In this document: positions 17,700 to 26,380 of the stretch, piece by piece
Position numbering within the stretch: the first letter of the stretch is position 1
Layout: each line of letters opens with the position of its first letter
Assembly (NCBI RefSeq): GCF_006540305.1
Contig: NZ_BJOR01000001.1
Span: forward strand, 6,758,001-6,822,000
From: Streptomyces sp. 6-11-2
GTDB lineage: Bacteria; Actinomycetota; Actinomycetes; Streptomycetales; Streptomycetaceae
Direction: 5' to 3'
Length of the DNA: 64,000 nt
The notes under the pieces: generated by a model
The model's input: only the letters and a program-made list of their open reading frames with translations
What the model was told of the DNA's origin: nothing
The model's database searches: none
Program-made: the position numbers and the translations under genes

Positions 17700-18254
17700 T
17701 CAGGCCGGCACCGGCGCGGGCTGGATCCGCTTCGCGTCCCAGGCCAGCCACACGCAGGCGGCCGCGAGCAGTACGCCGTGCGCGATCCGCAGCGCGGGCG
17801 GACCGAAGAACTGCGGCAGGAACAGCCCGAACCCGACCGCGAACAGGATCGCCGGCACCGTGCGCATCCGGGCTGCGACGAGGATTGCGCCCGCCGCCAT
17901 GGTCAGCAGCCCGAGCCCGAACATCGTCATCGCGAACGGGTTGTAGCGCACGTCCTCGGCCAGGTCGAGGACGTTCGACTGGTTGGCCATCGCATGCAGG
18001 CCGAAGTCCTCGGCGCCGTAGTACGGCAGCGTCAGGCCGGCGCCGATCCAGAACACGATCGCCGCCACGCGGTTGATCGGCAGCAGTGCAATCGCGACCA
18101 GGATGAACCCGATCATCGCGCACAGGTGCGCGACGATCCACGCGGTGGAGCCCATCGCGGCGGCGGCACCCGAGGTGGTGGACTCGTCCTCCCAAGGGCG
18201 GAGGGCGGGGTAGAGCAGGAACAGTACGCCTGCGACGGACAGCGGGATCCTCAT
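17700..18254 (-). CDS. Small integral membrane protein
   Basis: A 184-residue protein with about five to six hydrophobic helices (IPLSVAGVLFLLYPALRP, IVAHLCAMIGFILVAIALL, AAIVFWIGAGLTLPYYGAE and others). No catalytic motif is recognised. Its ATG overlaps the TetR stop (ATGA), so it is co-transcribed with and very probably controlled by that repressor, which usually means a small transporter or stress-related membrane protein. Confidence 0.8.
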   Translation of the reverse strand: MRIPLSVAGVLFLLYPALRPWEDESTTSGAAAAMGSTAWIVAHLCAMIGFILVAIALLPINRVAAIVFWIGAGLTLPYYGAEDFGLHAMANQSNVLDLAEDVRYNPFAMTMFGLGLLTMAAGAILVAARMRTVPAILFAVGFGLFLPQFFGPPALRIAHGVLLAAACVWLAWDAKRIQPAPVPA

Positions 18255-18814
18255 GATTCGTTCCTCAGGCTGGCGAGATACATCTGGATGAGCTGGTCGT
18301 AGGTGTCGTCGAGGTCTTCCGGCAGGCCGAAGCCGCCCGCGGATTCGATGGACGCGAAGCCGTGCAGGAGCACCCGCAGGCGCCGGGTCGCGTGCACGGC
18401 CGCCGAGCCCTCGAGTCCGTAGCCGCGCAGCGTGGCGTACATGACGCCGACGAGCTTCGCGCCGGCCGCCTCCTGGATCGGGTCGTGCAGCGGGTCCATC
18501 GGCAGCGCGGCGTACCGCTTCGGGTGCGCGGCGACGTACGCACGGTAGGCGTGCATCAACCCAGTGACCGCCTCATTGCCGCCGATGCCCAAGACGGTCG
18601 TCGTGAACCGGTCGGTCATATCCTCCAGCACCCGCACTCCGACGAGCGTCTTCAGCTCGCCGAGGCTCGCCACGTGCTTGTAGAGCGACGGCGTGGCGAC
18701 CCCGCAGCCGTGCGCCACGGCGGCGAGCGTGAGGCCGTCCGGCCCGTGCTCGTCCACGATGCCGAGCGCCACATCGACCACGGCGGCCGGCGTCAGCGAC
18801 CTCTTAGCAACCAT
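18251..18814 (-). CDS. TetR-family transcriptional repressor
   Basis: A 187-residue repressor. The N-terminal helix-turn-helix is visible in LTPAAVVDVALGIVDEHG and LAAVAHGCGVATPSLYKHV, and the C-terminal part fits the WHG-type ligand domain. I take ATG 18814 (MVAKRSLTP) as the start: the longer TTG-initiated frame at 18850 would translate through a palindromic operator. It is coupled to the downstream membrane protein by a four-base overlap. The ligand is unknown. Confidence 0.85.
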   Translation of the reverse strand: MVAKRSLTPAAVVDVALGIVDEHGPDGLTLAAVAHGCGVATPSLYKHVASLGELKTLVGVRVLEDMTDRFTTTVLGIGGNEAVTGLMHAYRAYVAAHPKRYAALPMDPLHDPIQEAAGAKLVGVMYATLRGYGLEGSAAVHATRRLRVLLHGFASIESAGGFGLPEDLDDTYDQLIQMYLASLRNES

Positions 18815-18822
18815 AGCCCAGA

Positions 18823-18839
18823 GGCTATTGCCATTAGCC
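18823..18839. promoter_or_regulatory. Candidate TetR operator
   Basis: The 17-bp sequence GGCTATTGCCATTAGCC is a near-perfect palindrome (GGCTA/TAGCC ends) located 9 bp before the TetR start codon. It is the only clear dyad in the promoter region and fits autoregulation of the TetR/membrane-protein pair. Confidence 0.6.
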
Positions 18840-18849
18840 AAGGACGTCA

Positions 18850-19110
18850 ATCGGCACCGGAGCCGGCGAGTGGATGATTCAGACCGTGGCGTCGAGGCGG
18901 GACGTTCGCAGGTGGTCTGTGGTGGCCGCAGCCCTGGGTGAAGGTCTCCGTTACGAGGGGCGACCGGCCTGCGGGTGCGGCAGGGAGCCGAAGTTCCGTC
19001 CGCGTACGCGTGCCGAACTGCGAGCGCGTCGGCTCGTTGCTTCCAGGGACGGACTTTCGCTGTCCGAGATGTTGTCCCGTGCCGACCCGCTGATTCCAGC
19101 AGGCGACTGA
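18850..19110 (+). pseudogene. C-terminal part of a small Cys-containing protein (5' truncated)
   Basis: The frame ending in TGA at 19108-19110 encodes RRDVRRWSVVAAALGEGLRY, PACGCGREPKFRPRTRAEL and a Ser/Leu-rich end. This matches the second half of the actinobacterial zinc-ribbon-like family whose first half appears at 17302-17371. An ATG exists at 18874 but lies inside the family's conserved region, so this is more likely a fragment than a complete gene. The TetR operon lies between the two halves in opposite orientation. Confidence 0.5.
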
Positions 19111-19114
19111 GCTC

Positions 19115-19800
19115 ATGTCTTATCGGGTGAGTCGGCGGTGGCAGATGAGGGCTGCGGCGATGCCGACGAAGGCGAGGAAGTGCTCAGCCTTGCGTTCGTG
19201 GCGGCGGTGCAGGCGCCGACATCCGGACAGTCACGAGACCGTTCTCTCAACGACCCAGCGGTGGCGGCCGAGTCGGGTGGAGGACTCGATGCCCTTGCGG
19301 GCGATGCGGTGGCGGATGCGACGTTTGCGCAGCCACCGGCGCAGGTGGTCGTAGTCGTATCCCTTGTCGGCGTGGAGCTTGGCCGGGCGCCAGCGGCGTG
19401 GGCCGCGTCGAGAGCGGATGGGCGGGATCCCGCGCACGAGTGGTTGCAGGCCGAGGCTGTCGTGCATGTTGGCACCGGAGATGCCCAGCGACAGGGGCAG
19501 CCCGTTCCGATCCGTGATCAGGTGGATTTTCGATCCCGGCTTGCCACGGTCGGTCGGATTCGGTCCGGTCAGTGGGCCCCTTTGCCGCCCTGACGCTGAC
19601 GGAGTCGATCGCGCACCGCGACCAGTCCAGCTCCCCTCGGGCGCCAAGTTCGTCGAGGGTGACCCGGTGGAGCCTGGCCCAAACCCTCTCCCGGCTCCAC
19701 TGGGCGAAGCGCCGGTAGACCGTGGGCCAAGCCGGCCCGAACACCGGCGGCAGTTGCCGCCAGGTACACCCCGAGGCGGCCACGAAGATGATTGCCGCTA
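19115..19800 (-). pseudogene. IS5/IS427-type transposase, 5' truncated, with frame break and internal stop
   Basis: The first frame reads LAAIIFVAASGCTWRQLPPV to WSRCAIDSVSVRAAKG. The frame then changes near 19585 and continues LTGPNPTDRGKPGSKIH, LSLGISGANMHDS, KLHADKGYDYDHLRRWL and RHRWVVERTVS. A TGA follows at 19231-19233 where Trp is expected, then LSGCRRLHRRHERKAEHFLA to TAA 19120-19122. The frame change could be the family's programmed ORFA/ORFB shift, but the nonsense codon and the missing first ~45 residues make the copy dead. The 5' loss is exactly at the CTAG of the adjoining palindromic element. Confidence 0.85.
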
Positions 19801-19993
19801 GTGCTGTGGCCGGAAAGGTTTGCCGGGAAGCTCGCGGCGTCCGGTGCGGTACATCGCAAGGCGGAGCATCACCCGCGTACTGGATGTACTCGGGTGATGC
19901 GACAACGCGGCGTGGGGGTACCCCCGGCCGAAGGCTGGGGGAGTGCCGTGCCGGACGCCGCGAGCCGGTGAACCTTTCCGGTCACAGCACTAG
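19798..19993. repeat. MITE-like long palindromic element with CTAG ends
   Basis: A 196-bp non-coding palindrome. The outer arms 19798-19820 and 19971-19993 pair over 23 bp with one mismatch, starting CTAGTGCTGTG and ending CACAGCACTAG. Inner arms (GCTCGCGGCGTCCGG and its complement, around 19830-19845 and 19950-19965) extend the stem. The centre holds a GGGTACCCCC-rich hairpin and the inverted pair GCATCACCCG/CGGGTGATGC. CTAG ends are the classic target of IS427-type IS5 elements, so the element is probably mobilised by such a transposase. It carries no gene. Confidence 0.8.
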
Positions 19994-20330
19994 GCATGCC
20001 GTGTCGTGTGACGGCATCTATCCGGATGACGCGGTGCCGAGGTGGGAGACCCTGCTGACGGGCGCGGAGAGCCCCCTCCGAGACGTGGTGCCCATGGCCA
20101 ACGACGGCCTCACCGTCTTCGCTGTTCCGGAGCCGCTGTGCACGGCTCTGGCCGGTGCGGGGAGGGATCGACTCCACACCGCAGCCGCTGCGTGGGCTGA
20201 GAGCGCCTCAGCGCCGGACGATGTGATTGCGCCACGTAGGGCGCTGGACCTCCTTGAGCGCCTGTCAGCGCCGGCCGGCAGTGGTGCGGAGAGAGGCATG
20301 GGCCTGTACTGCTGGTACTTCGCGCCCTGA
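19994..20330 (+). pseudogene. 5'-truncated hypothetical gene cut by the palindromic element
   Basis: An open frame continues straight out of the palindrome and encodes HAVSCDGIYPDDAV, RWETLLTGAESPLRDVV, LTVFAVPEPLCTALAGAG and a GLYCWYFAP end. The pattern, with a terminal LYCW, matches the C-terminal two-thirds of a streptomycete family of unknown function (~150-170 residues). No start codon with a ribosome site exists after the element, so I treat it as a gene decapitated by insertion or deletion at the CTAG site. Confidence 0.55.
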
Positions 20331-20438
20331 CAGGCGCGGCCTGGAGTGCGCCATCCACGGGGTCGCGCCACCGCCGGACATGGGCGCGCTGTTCACCCTG
20401 GCGCTGACACGTCAGCGGCACTCGCTATCGTCCGTGCC

Positions 20439-21020
20439 GTGACCTCGAGTGATCATCTGCTTGACCTGATCCAGACCACCCCGAAGATCGATCTGCTGCT
20501 GCGGTCATCGTTCGGCTTCGACATCCACCGAAAGCACTATGGCGATGGCTTGAGGCTTGCCTCCGGTGCGCCGCTGGAGGTGATCGCCGGGGAGTCCGCT
20601 GGTGGGGCGTACTTCCTGTGTGCCGAACAAAACGGCCGCCGGCCGGTGGTGTTCGCGAGTTCCGAAGGTCAAGGCGGGCTCCTCGCCGATGACCTGGCGG
20701 ACGCGCTGGAGATCATCATCGGGCTGGAGTGGCAGGACTGCCTCTCATTCTCGGGCGGTGGCGATGTGGAGGTCATGCAGATCTCCGCTCAACACCTCGA
20801 ACGGTCCCGTGACAAGTGCAACCCGGATATCGACAACGAAGCTGCCCGGGTGGCCGCAGCCCTGTCGCTGCGTATCGTGCCTGTCCCTGACCTCGTCACC
20901 CGGTTGCAAGCGGCCGCCTCGAAGACCGAACCGCACTACGTCGTGACCGACGACGACGGGCAGGCGTTCGACCCACCGTTCGGCGAACACGTGGAGCCTC
21001 GCCACGGTGGCTGGCGCTGA
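20439..21020 (+). CDS. Hypothetical protein
   Basis: A 193-residue protein starting at GTG 20439 (VTSSDHLLDLIQTTP). Its composition and the pattern GLRLASGAPLEVIAGESAGGAYFL followed by VVFASSEGQGGLLADDLADALEI are reminiscent of SUKH/SMI1-like proteins often used as toxin immunity proteins, but I cannot confirm that. It stands beside the truncated LYCW gene, a pairing also typical of small accessory loci. No membrane segment or signal peptide is visible. Confidence 0.65.
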   Translation: MTSSDHLLDLIQTTPKIDLLLRSSFGFDIHRKHYGDGLRLASGAPLEVIAGESAGGAYFLCAEQNGRRPVVFASSEGQGGLLADDLADALEIIIGLEWQDCLSFSGGGDVEVMQISAQHLERSRDKCNPDIDNEAARVAAALSLRIVPVPDLVTRLQAAASKTEPHYVVTDDDGQAFDPPFGEHVEPRHGGWR

Positions 21021-21297
21021 CCCCGACCGGCTGCTGCCGCCTGTCGCATCGACACCGGTATCCCGGCCAATATCTGACAACGCGTCGGGCAGCCGGCCCC
21101 CGCCCGTCCGAGCAGGGACCGCGAAGTCCGTCAGGGGCGGTCGTGGGGCCCATTCGGGCTGATGGCACCGTCGGCCGGGCGTGGCCGCGTGGCACGGGAT
21201 CTTTGTGCCCCTACTCTCCGGCTGACCGACCAGCAGCATGCGGATCTCCGGCCGGACGTCCCCGGTCGGGGCCCGCCCGTTTTCCTGGGGGAGACAA

Positions 21298-22794
21298 GTG
21301 ACCCGGCCCACCACGCGTTGTTCCTCGCCGTCCCGCATCGTCGCCGGTCTGCTCCTCGCCGCGCTCTGGCTCGTCGGCTGCGCGGGGAGTGCACCGAGCG
21401 AGCGCTCCAGCGACACGCAGGGGTCCGTGGTCGAGGGCGGGCCCACACCGCCGGGCGCGGGGCCGCGGCTCCAGGATCCTCCGGAGGTGGTGAGCCGCGA
21501 CGGCTTCCTCAGGACCACGATCGTGGTGGAACGGCGAAAGGTCCGCGTCGGCAACCGCCAGTTGTACGCGACGACCTACAACGGGGCCTATATGCCGCCC
21601 ACGTTGCGCGTGTGGCCCGGCGACCGTATCGACCTGACCATGATCAACAAAACCGACAAGTACACCAATCTGCACACGCACGGTCTCTTCGTGTCGCCGC
21701 GTGCTCCCTCCGACGACATCTTCATCTCCATCGAGTACGGGCAGTCGTACCACTACACCTATCAACTGCCGCTCAGTCACCCCACTGGCACCTTCTGGTA
21801 CCACTCACACGCGGACATGCTGTCCGCCCCGCAGGTCGCGGGTGGTGAGTCGGGCATCCTCGTCGTCGAAGGCCTGAAGCAGCACCTGCCTCCGTCGTTG
21901 CGGAACATCACCGAGCACACCATCGCGCTCAAGGACTTCCAGGTCCAGGGCGACGCGATCAAGACCCATCCCCTGAGTATCGGCGCGTCCACCCACCGCA
22001 CCGTCAACGGCCAGCAGAACCCGGCGATCCACATCCGGCCGGGAGAGACCCAGTTGTGGAGGCTGGCCAACATCGGCGCCAACATCTACTACAAGCTGCA
22101 CCTTCCGGGCGCCCGCTTCCACGTGATCGCTCAGGACGGCGTTCCCGTGGGCAGGGTCTACGCCGAGGACACACTGCTCGTTCCCGCCGCCGCTCGCTTC
22201 GATGTCCTGGTCCAGGGCGGCGCTCCCGGCACCACTCGGCTGGAGACACTGCCGTACAACACCGGTCCGGCCGGGAACCAGTTCCCCCGGGCCGACCTCG
22301 CCACTGTTGTCACCAGTGGCACGCCCATGACGCGGGCCGCGCTCCCGACCGACCTCGGCCCTTACGAGGACTTGAGCCACGCGACGATCGCGGACCGCAA
22401 GACCGTCGTCTTCACGGAGAACAAGGCCGGCACGGTCTTCTACATCAACGGCCGGACGTACGCCCCGGACCGGACCGACTTCGTCTCCACCCTCGGCACC
22501 GTCGAGGAGTGGACCGTCCGCAATGACTCGGACGAGGACCACAGCTTCCACCTGCACACCAACCACTTCCAGTTGATGAGCACCAACGGGAAGGCCCACG
22601 ACCCCACCCACGGCGTGTACGACACGGTGAATGTGCCGAAACGTGGTGCGATCGTCGTTCGCATCCACTTCCGGGACTTCACCGGCAGGACCGTGTATCA
22701 CTGCCACATCCTCAATCACGAAGACATGGGCATGATGGCCGTCCTGGACATCGTTCCGCCCGGCGCGCGGCCCCGGGCCACCCACAGCCAATGA
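21298..22794 (+). CDS. Multicopper oxidase (three-domain, lipoprotein)
   Basis: A 498-residue laccase-like/CueO-like oxidase exported as a lipoprotein: GTG start with GGGGGAG upstream and lipobox WLVGC near residue 27. All four copper motifs are present: NLHTHGL, FWYHSHADM, DHSFHLHTNHF and VYHCHILNHEDMGMM (the last contains the type-1 Cys and the axial Met). It should oxidise phenols, metals or Cu(I) with O2 at the cell surface. It stands alone; no copper chaperone or exporter is adjacent. Confidence 0.92.
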   Translation: MTRPTTRCSSPSRIVAGLLLAALWLVGCAGSAPSERSSDTQGSVVEGGPTPPGAGPRLQDPPEVVSRDGFLRTTIVVERRKVRVGNRQLYATTYNGAYMPPTLRVWPGDRIDLTMINKTDKYTNLHTHGLFVSPRAPSDDIFISIEYGQSYHYTYQLPLSHPTGTFWYHSHADMLSAPQVAGGESGILVVEGLKQHLPPSLRNITEHTIALKDFQVQGDAIKTHPLSIGASTHRTVNGQQNPAIHIRPGETQLWRLANIGANIYYKLHLPGARFHVIAQDGVPVGRVYAEDTLLVPAAARFDVLVQGGAPGTTRLETLPYNTGPAGNQFPRADLATVVTSGTPMTRAALPTDLGPYEDLSHATIADRKTVVFTENKAGTVFYINGRTYAPDRTDFVSTLGTVEEWTVRNDSDEDHSFHLHTNHFQLMSTNGKAHDPTHGVYDTVNVPKRGAIVVRIHFRDFTGRTVYHCHILNHEDMGMMAVLDIVPPGARPRATHSQ

Positions 22795-22980
22795 CCGCCG
22801 ACACGCGGTGCGACCGCCCACCTAGCCGCTGCCCGTGATGCCTCTTCGGTGCGATGCCCGCCAGAGGGCCTCGCACGGGTGTGGTTGGCTCATGCTCTGC
22901 CGGACGGTTCGAGCCCTCGAGGGCTGCCGACGCTGAGAGCCGCCGGAATCCGACATGAGCCAAGTACCTCAGGAGCCAGC

Positions 22981-23682
22981 TTGTCCCGGAGCCACTCGCG
23001 CAGGTTCTCTCGTTCTGAGACCACACGGGCCGAGGCCTTCAGCGACGGTGTGTTCGCCATTGCCGTCACGCTTTTGGCCCTCAACCTCGCCGATCCGCCG
23101 CACAGGCCGGGCGGCCTTGGCCGGGCTTTGCTGGCTCAGTGGCCCGCCTACCTCGGCTACCTGGCGTCCTTCGGGTACGTTTCGGTGATCTGGCTCAACC
23201 ACCACCAGGCCTTCGTGCGCATCAGGGCCATGGACCGCGGACTGCATGCCGCCAACCTGTTTCTCCTGCTCACCACGGCGGCGCTTTCCTTCCCCACCGC
23301 GGTGGTCGCGGACGCACTGCAGGCCGACCCCACGGGCTCCGACGCGCGGGTGGCCGTCGCTCTCTATGCCGGCCTCGCCGCAGCGATGTGCCTGAGCTGG
23401 GTGGCCTTCTACCAGCAGATCGCCCGGCGGCCCGAGCTGCTGGACCCCGACGTGGAGGACACGTACGTACGGCACGGACAGCTTCGTTCCTGGACCGGAG
23501 CCGTTGCCTACATCGTCGCCGGCCTCCTTGGGGTGTTCGTCGCACCGTTGCTGGCGATCGCGGTGTTCGTCATGCTCCCGGTCTTCTACTTCGTCACCAG
23601 CGAAGGTCTGCCCGGCGGCCGGGACGGCTCTCCTGATACGGGACCCCATGCCGACGAGGGAGGCCGGGGAGGTGCGGTCTGA
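22981..23682 (+). CDS. TMEM175-family (DUF1211) membrane protein, putative K+ channel
   Basis: About 233 residues with six hydrophobic helices. The family signature RAEAFSDGVFAIAVTLL lies at the first helix; bacterial TMEM175 proteins with this FSD motif form tetrameric K+-selective leak channels. The TTG at 22981 is chosen because AGGAG lies five bases upstream; longer readings add a low-complexity extension without homology. The Gly/Asp-rich C-terminus is cytoplasmic. A strong terminator follows. Confidence 0.82.
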   Translation: MSRSHSRRFSRSETTRAEAFSDGVFAIAVTLLALNLADPPHRPGGLGRALLAQWPAYLGYLASFGYVSVIWLNHHQAFVRIRAMDRGLHAANLFLLLTTAALSFPTAVVADALQADPTGSDARVAVALYAGLAAAMCLSWVAFYQQIARRPELLDPDVEDTYVRHGQLRSWTGAVAYIVAGLLGVFVAPLLAIAVFVMLPVFYFVTSEGLPGGRDGSPDTGPHADEGGRGGAV

Positions 23683-23724
23683 CGCATCCTGACACCCGCC
23701 GGGTGTCCTGGGGGTGTGAGGCCG

Positions 23725-23757
23725 GAACCCCGGCCCGATTACGGCGGGCCGGGGTTC
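23725..23757. terminator. Bidirectional terminator hairpin
   Basis: Perfect 13-bp arms GAACCCCGGCCCG (23725-23737) and CGGGCCGGGGTTC (23745-23757) with a 7-nt loop lie between two convergent genes ending at 23682 (+) and 23785 (-). Confidence 0.9.
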
Positions 23758-23784
23758 TACGTGGTGCTCATGGTGTGGTTGGGT

Positions 23785-24345
23785 TCAGAAGTCGAAGTCT
23801 TCACCGTGGTGGCGCTTGACCACCCGGAAGCTGCCCACCACTCCGTCCTTGACGTGGATGCCCTCGGTGTGGTGCACCTTGACGCCGTTGGCTTCGCTGT
23901 GGGGGCCGACGGTGGCGACGGGGGCGCCGTTGTCGCAGGTCGCGCCGCGGAAGAACTCGACGGCCCGCTTGCTGTCGTTGCGGATGTTGAAGCTCTTGGA
24001 GCCCAGGCCGCTCACCACGGTGATGCAGCCGTCTGGCTGCGCGGAGAACGACCGCTCGTTGATGAAGATCCTGCCGATCTCGTGGTGGCGACGCTTGCCG
24101 TGCTCGCCGCCCTGGCCACCCTCGCCGCGCTCGCCGCCTTCGCCGCCACGGCCGCCGCCCTCGTTGCCCTTGCCCTGTCCGGACTCGCCGCCCAACGGGG
24201 CGTAGGCCGGGGCGGGGGCCTGCTGGACGACGGCCGGAGCCGCCTCGGGTGCGGGGGCGGCCGTGGCGTAGGTGATGCCGGTCGCGACGAGTGCTGCCGC
24301 GGCGGCGACGGCCGCGGGGATGACGTGGGAACGGGTCATGATCAT
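23785..24345 (-). CDS. Secreted Gly-rich protein of unknown function
   Basis: A 186-residue exported protein with a signal peptide (MTRSHVIPAAVAAAAALVAT, cleavage likely after ITYATAAPA). A low-complexity linker rich in Gly, Glu, Arg and His (about 55-88, EGGGRGGEGGERGEGGQGG) follows. The C-terminal domain has two Cys (GCITVV, GATCDNGAP) that could form a disulfide. No known catalytic motif. It ends against the bidirectional terminator, so it is a monocistronic unit. Confidence 0.75.
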   Translation of the reverse strand: MIMTRSHVIPAAVAAAAALVATGITYATAAPAPEAAPAVVQQAPAPAYAPLGGESGQGKGNEGGGRGGEGGERGEGGQGGEHGKRRHHEIGRIFINERSFSAQPDGCITVVSGLGSKSFNIRNDSKRAVEFFRGATCDNGAPVATVGPHSEANGVKVHHTEGIHVKDGVVGSFRVVKRHHGEDFDF

Positions 24346-24879
24346 GGCGCTTCTGCTCCTGTCTCAAAGTGGCCGGCTTTGGCAGTCGGCATATGAATGA
24401 ACGTAATGAAAGCCTCACGGGCTGTCATTTCGGACCATTGGGAGGGGGTGGCCCTGTGGGGCCGAACGGGGTACCCGGAGCACCCTCACGTCCGGCTCGC
24501 CGCCTTCTGACGGCACGTCAATCTCCGTTGGATGTTCGGCGGGTCGGTGATCGACTAGGCCTTCAAGGTGATCTCTGACACCTGCTCACCCATGCGGCAG
24601 CGCGTCGCCTGGAAATGCCGGCGCGAAAGGGCCAAGGACAACGAGACCGCCCTGACGCACCGCCACGCTCACGGACAGGCCGGCCGAAGGCACCCCTGCC
24701 GGTCCCAAGCCTGTTCTCACAGGCGTTTCCTGACTGCCGGCGCGGGCGTGGGTGCGGTCGTCGCCGCCCGTCGCCTGACGGACCCCCAGCCCGAGCGGGG
24801 CGAGGGCACCGGGAGGGCCAACTCATCACATGCGACCAGCAGGCCTTCGCCGGCTGAACTGATGGCCTGCGACCGGGTG
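24346..24879. other. Intergenic stretch without a recognisable gene
   Basis: These 534 bp separate two minus-strand genes. Short open frames exist in both strands but none has a ribosome site or family motif. The end near 24346 must carry the promoter of the secreted protein; nothing else could be supported. Confidence 0.6.
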
Positions 24880-26169
24880 TCAGTGGGCCGGGGCGGGGCG
24901 CAGGGCGAGGAGGGCGGCGTCGTCGGTGCTGTCGGCGGCCAGTCCACCGAGCAGTTCGTCGCAGAAGACGTCCAGGGGTTCGCGGGACAGCGCGGCGGTG
25001 TGCTGGCGCAGCCGGGCGAACCCGCGGTCCAGGGATTCGGCGCGGCGCTCGATCAGTCCGTCGGTGTAGAGCAGCACGGTGGAGTACGGCGGCAGCTCGT
25101 CGATGGCGGTCGGGCGCTGGTGTCCGGGGTCGAGGCCGATCAGCAGTCCGGCGCCCGTCTCCAGATAGCGGGTGTCGCCCTCGGCGGTGGTCAGCAGCGG
25201 TGGCAGGTGTCCTGCGCAGGAGTGATGCAGGCCCCAGGGGCCGCTCTTCTCAGGGGGGTCCTTGACGAGCGCGTAGATGCACGTGGCGGTCGCCTCGTGC
25301 TGCAGCGTGTGGCTGGCGATGTCCAGGCGGCGCAGGACCTCGCCGGGGGGCTCCTGGCGGTCCACGGCGATACCGCGCAGCATGTTGCGCAGGGCGCTCA
25401 TGTCGATGGCCGCTTGCAGGTCGTGGCCGGTCACGTCGCCGATGACCAGGGCGGTGTTTCCACGGGGCAGGACGAACGCGTCGTACCAGTCGCCGCCGAC
25501 CTGTGCGACGGTCTGCGCGGAGGCGTAGCGGGCGGCGATCTGGAGGTCGCGGACCTGCGGCAGCTCGGGCAGCAGGGCGCGCTGGAACCGCTCGGCGATG
25601 CGCTGGGTCTGCTGGTACAGCCGCGCGTTGTCCACTTGCACCGCCAGGCCGCGGACCAGGTCCTCGACGAGTGGGAGATCGTCCTCGGTGAACGGGTGGC
25701 CGGGGTCGGTGCGCGCCACGGTCAGGGCGCCGAGGACCTCCCGCCGGGCCCGTAGCGGGGTGATGACGGCGCTGTGCGCGGCCAGCTGCTCGAACAGTTC
25801 CAGCTGCCGCGCGTGCAGCGGGTTCACCGCCAGACTCGGCGGGGACATGGGGGCGATCAGCAGCGGACCCGCCCCGCGCAGTACCCGCGGCAGCGGCCCG
25901 TCCGCATCCTCGGGCACCGGCGGAAGCGGCCCTTCGTGGCCACCCGGAATCAGCGCCTCGGGCGTGCGGTGCACCACGACGGCCCGCTCCAGCCGGCCGC
26001 ATTCGTCGAGCAGGTCGACCACGCACCAGTCGCCCAGCCGTCCGGTCAACACGCGGCACGCACGTCGCAGCCCGTCCAGCAGGTTCAGCGTGCTGGCCAG
26101 CGCCGCCTCGGCGTCCGCCAGCAACGTCAGACGGTCCAGCCGCGCCTTGTCGTCCGCGTCCTTGCCCAT
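24880..26169 (-). CDS. GAF-domain SpoIIE/PP2C-type protein phosphatase
   Basis: A 429-residue soluble regulator: a GAF sensor domain (about 20-190, with HSAVITPLRARREVLGALTV) and a C-terminal PPM/SpoIIE Ser/Thr phosphatase. The metal-binding motifs are QVGGDWYDAF, LVIGDVTGHDLQAA, TYALVKDP-type strand residues, SCAGHLPP, LLYTDGLIERR and a final DDAALL. Such proteins dephosphorylate anti-anti-sigma factors and so steer stress sigma factors. No sigma or anti-sigma gene is adjacent. It is the first of three SpoIIE-domain proteins in the window. Confidence 0.88.
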   Translation of the reverse strand: MGKDADDKARLDRLTLLADAEAALASTLNLLDGLRRACRVLTGRLGDWCVVDLLDECGRLERAVVVHRTPEALIPGGHEGPLPPVPEDADGPLPRVLRGAGPLLIAPMSPPSLAVNPLHARQLELFEQLAAHSAVITPLRARREVLGALTVARTDPGHPFTEDDLPLVEDLVRGLAVQVDNARLYQQTQRIAERFQRALLPELPQVRDLQIAARYASAQTVAQVGGDWYDAFVLPRGNTALVIGDVTGHDLQAAIDMSALRNMLRGIAVDRQEPPGEVLRRLDIASHTLQHEATATCIYALVKDPPEKSGPWGLHHSCAGHLPPLLTTAEGDTRYLETGAGLLIGLDPGHQRPTAIDELPPYSTVLLYTDGLIERRAESLDRGFARLRQHTAALSREPLDVFCDELLGGLAADSTDDAALLALRPAPAH

Positions 26170-26380
26170 GCCCTACTTGTTCCCCGCCCTGGTCCTGCCA
26201 CGACAGGACTGTTTTCCACATGTGGAGCGGCGACCGTGCCGTGCGCACCGGCAGCTTCCAGGGCCGGGCGGCCACCAGGCGCGCCTGACGATCACGGAAG
26301 GGGGCGCGCTGACCTCACGCCGACCGTGCGCTCCACCACGGCGCACAGCGGGGTGGACGTCCTCGCCGTGGTCTGTTCGG

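Noticed and set aside
24563..24829. Short open frame in the gap between the secreted protein and the phosphatase
   Set aside because: Arg/Gly-rich, no ribosome site, no family pattern; treated as non-coding.
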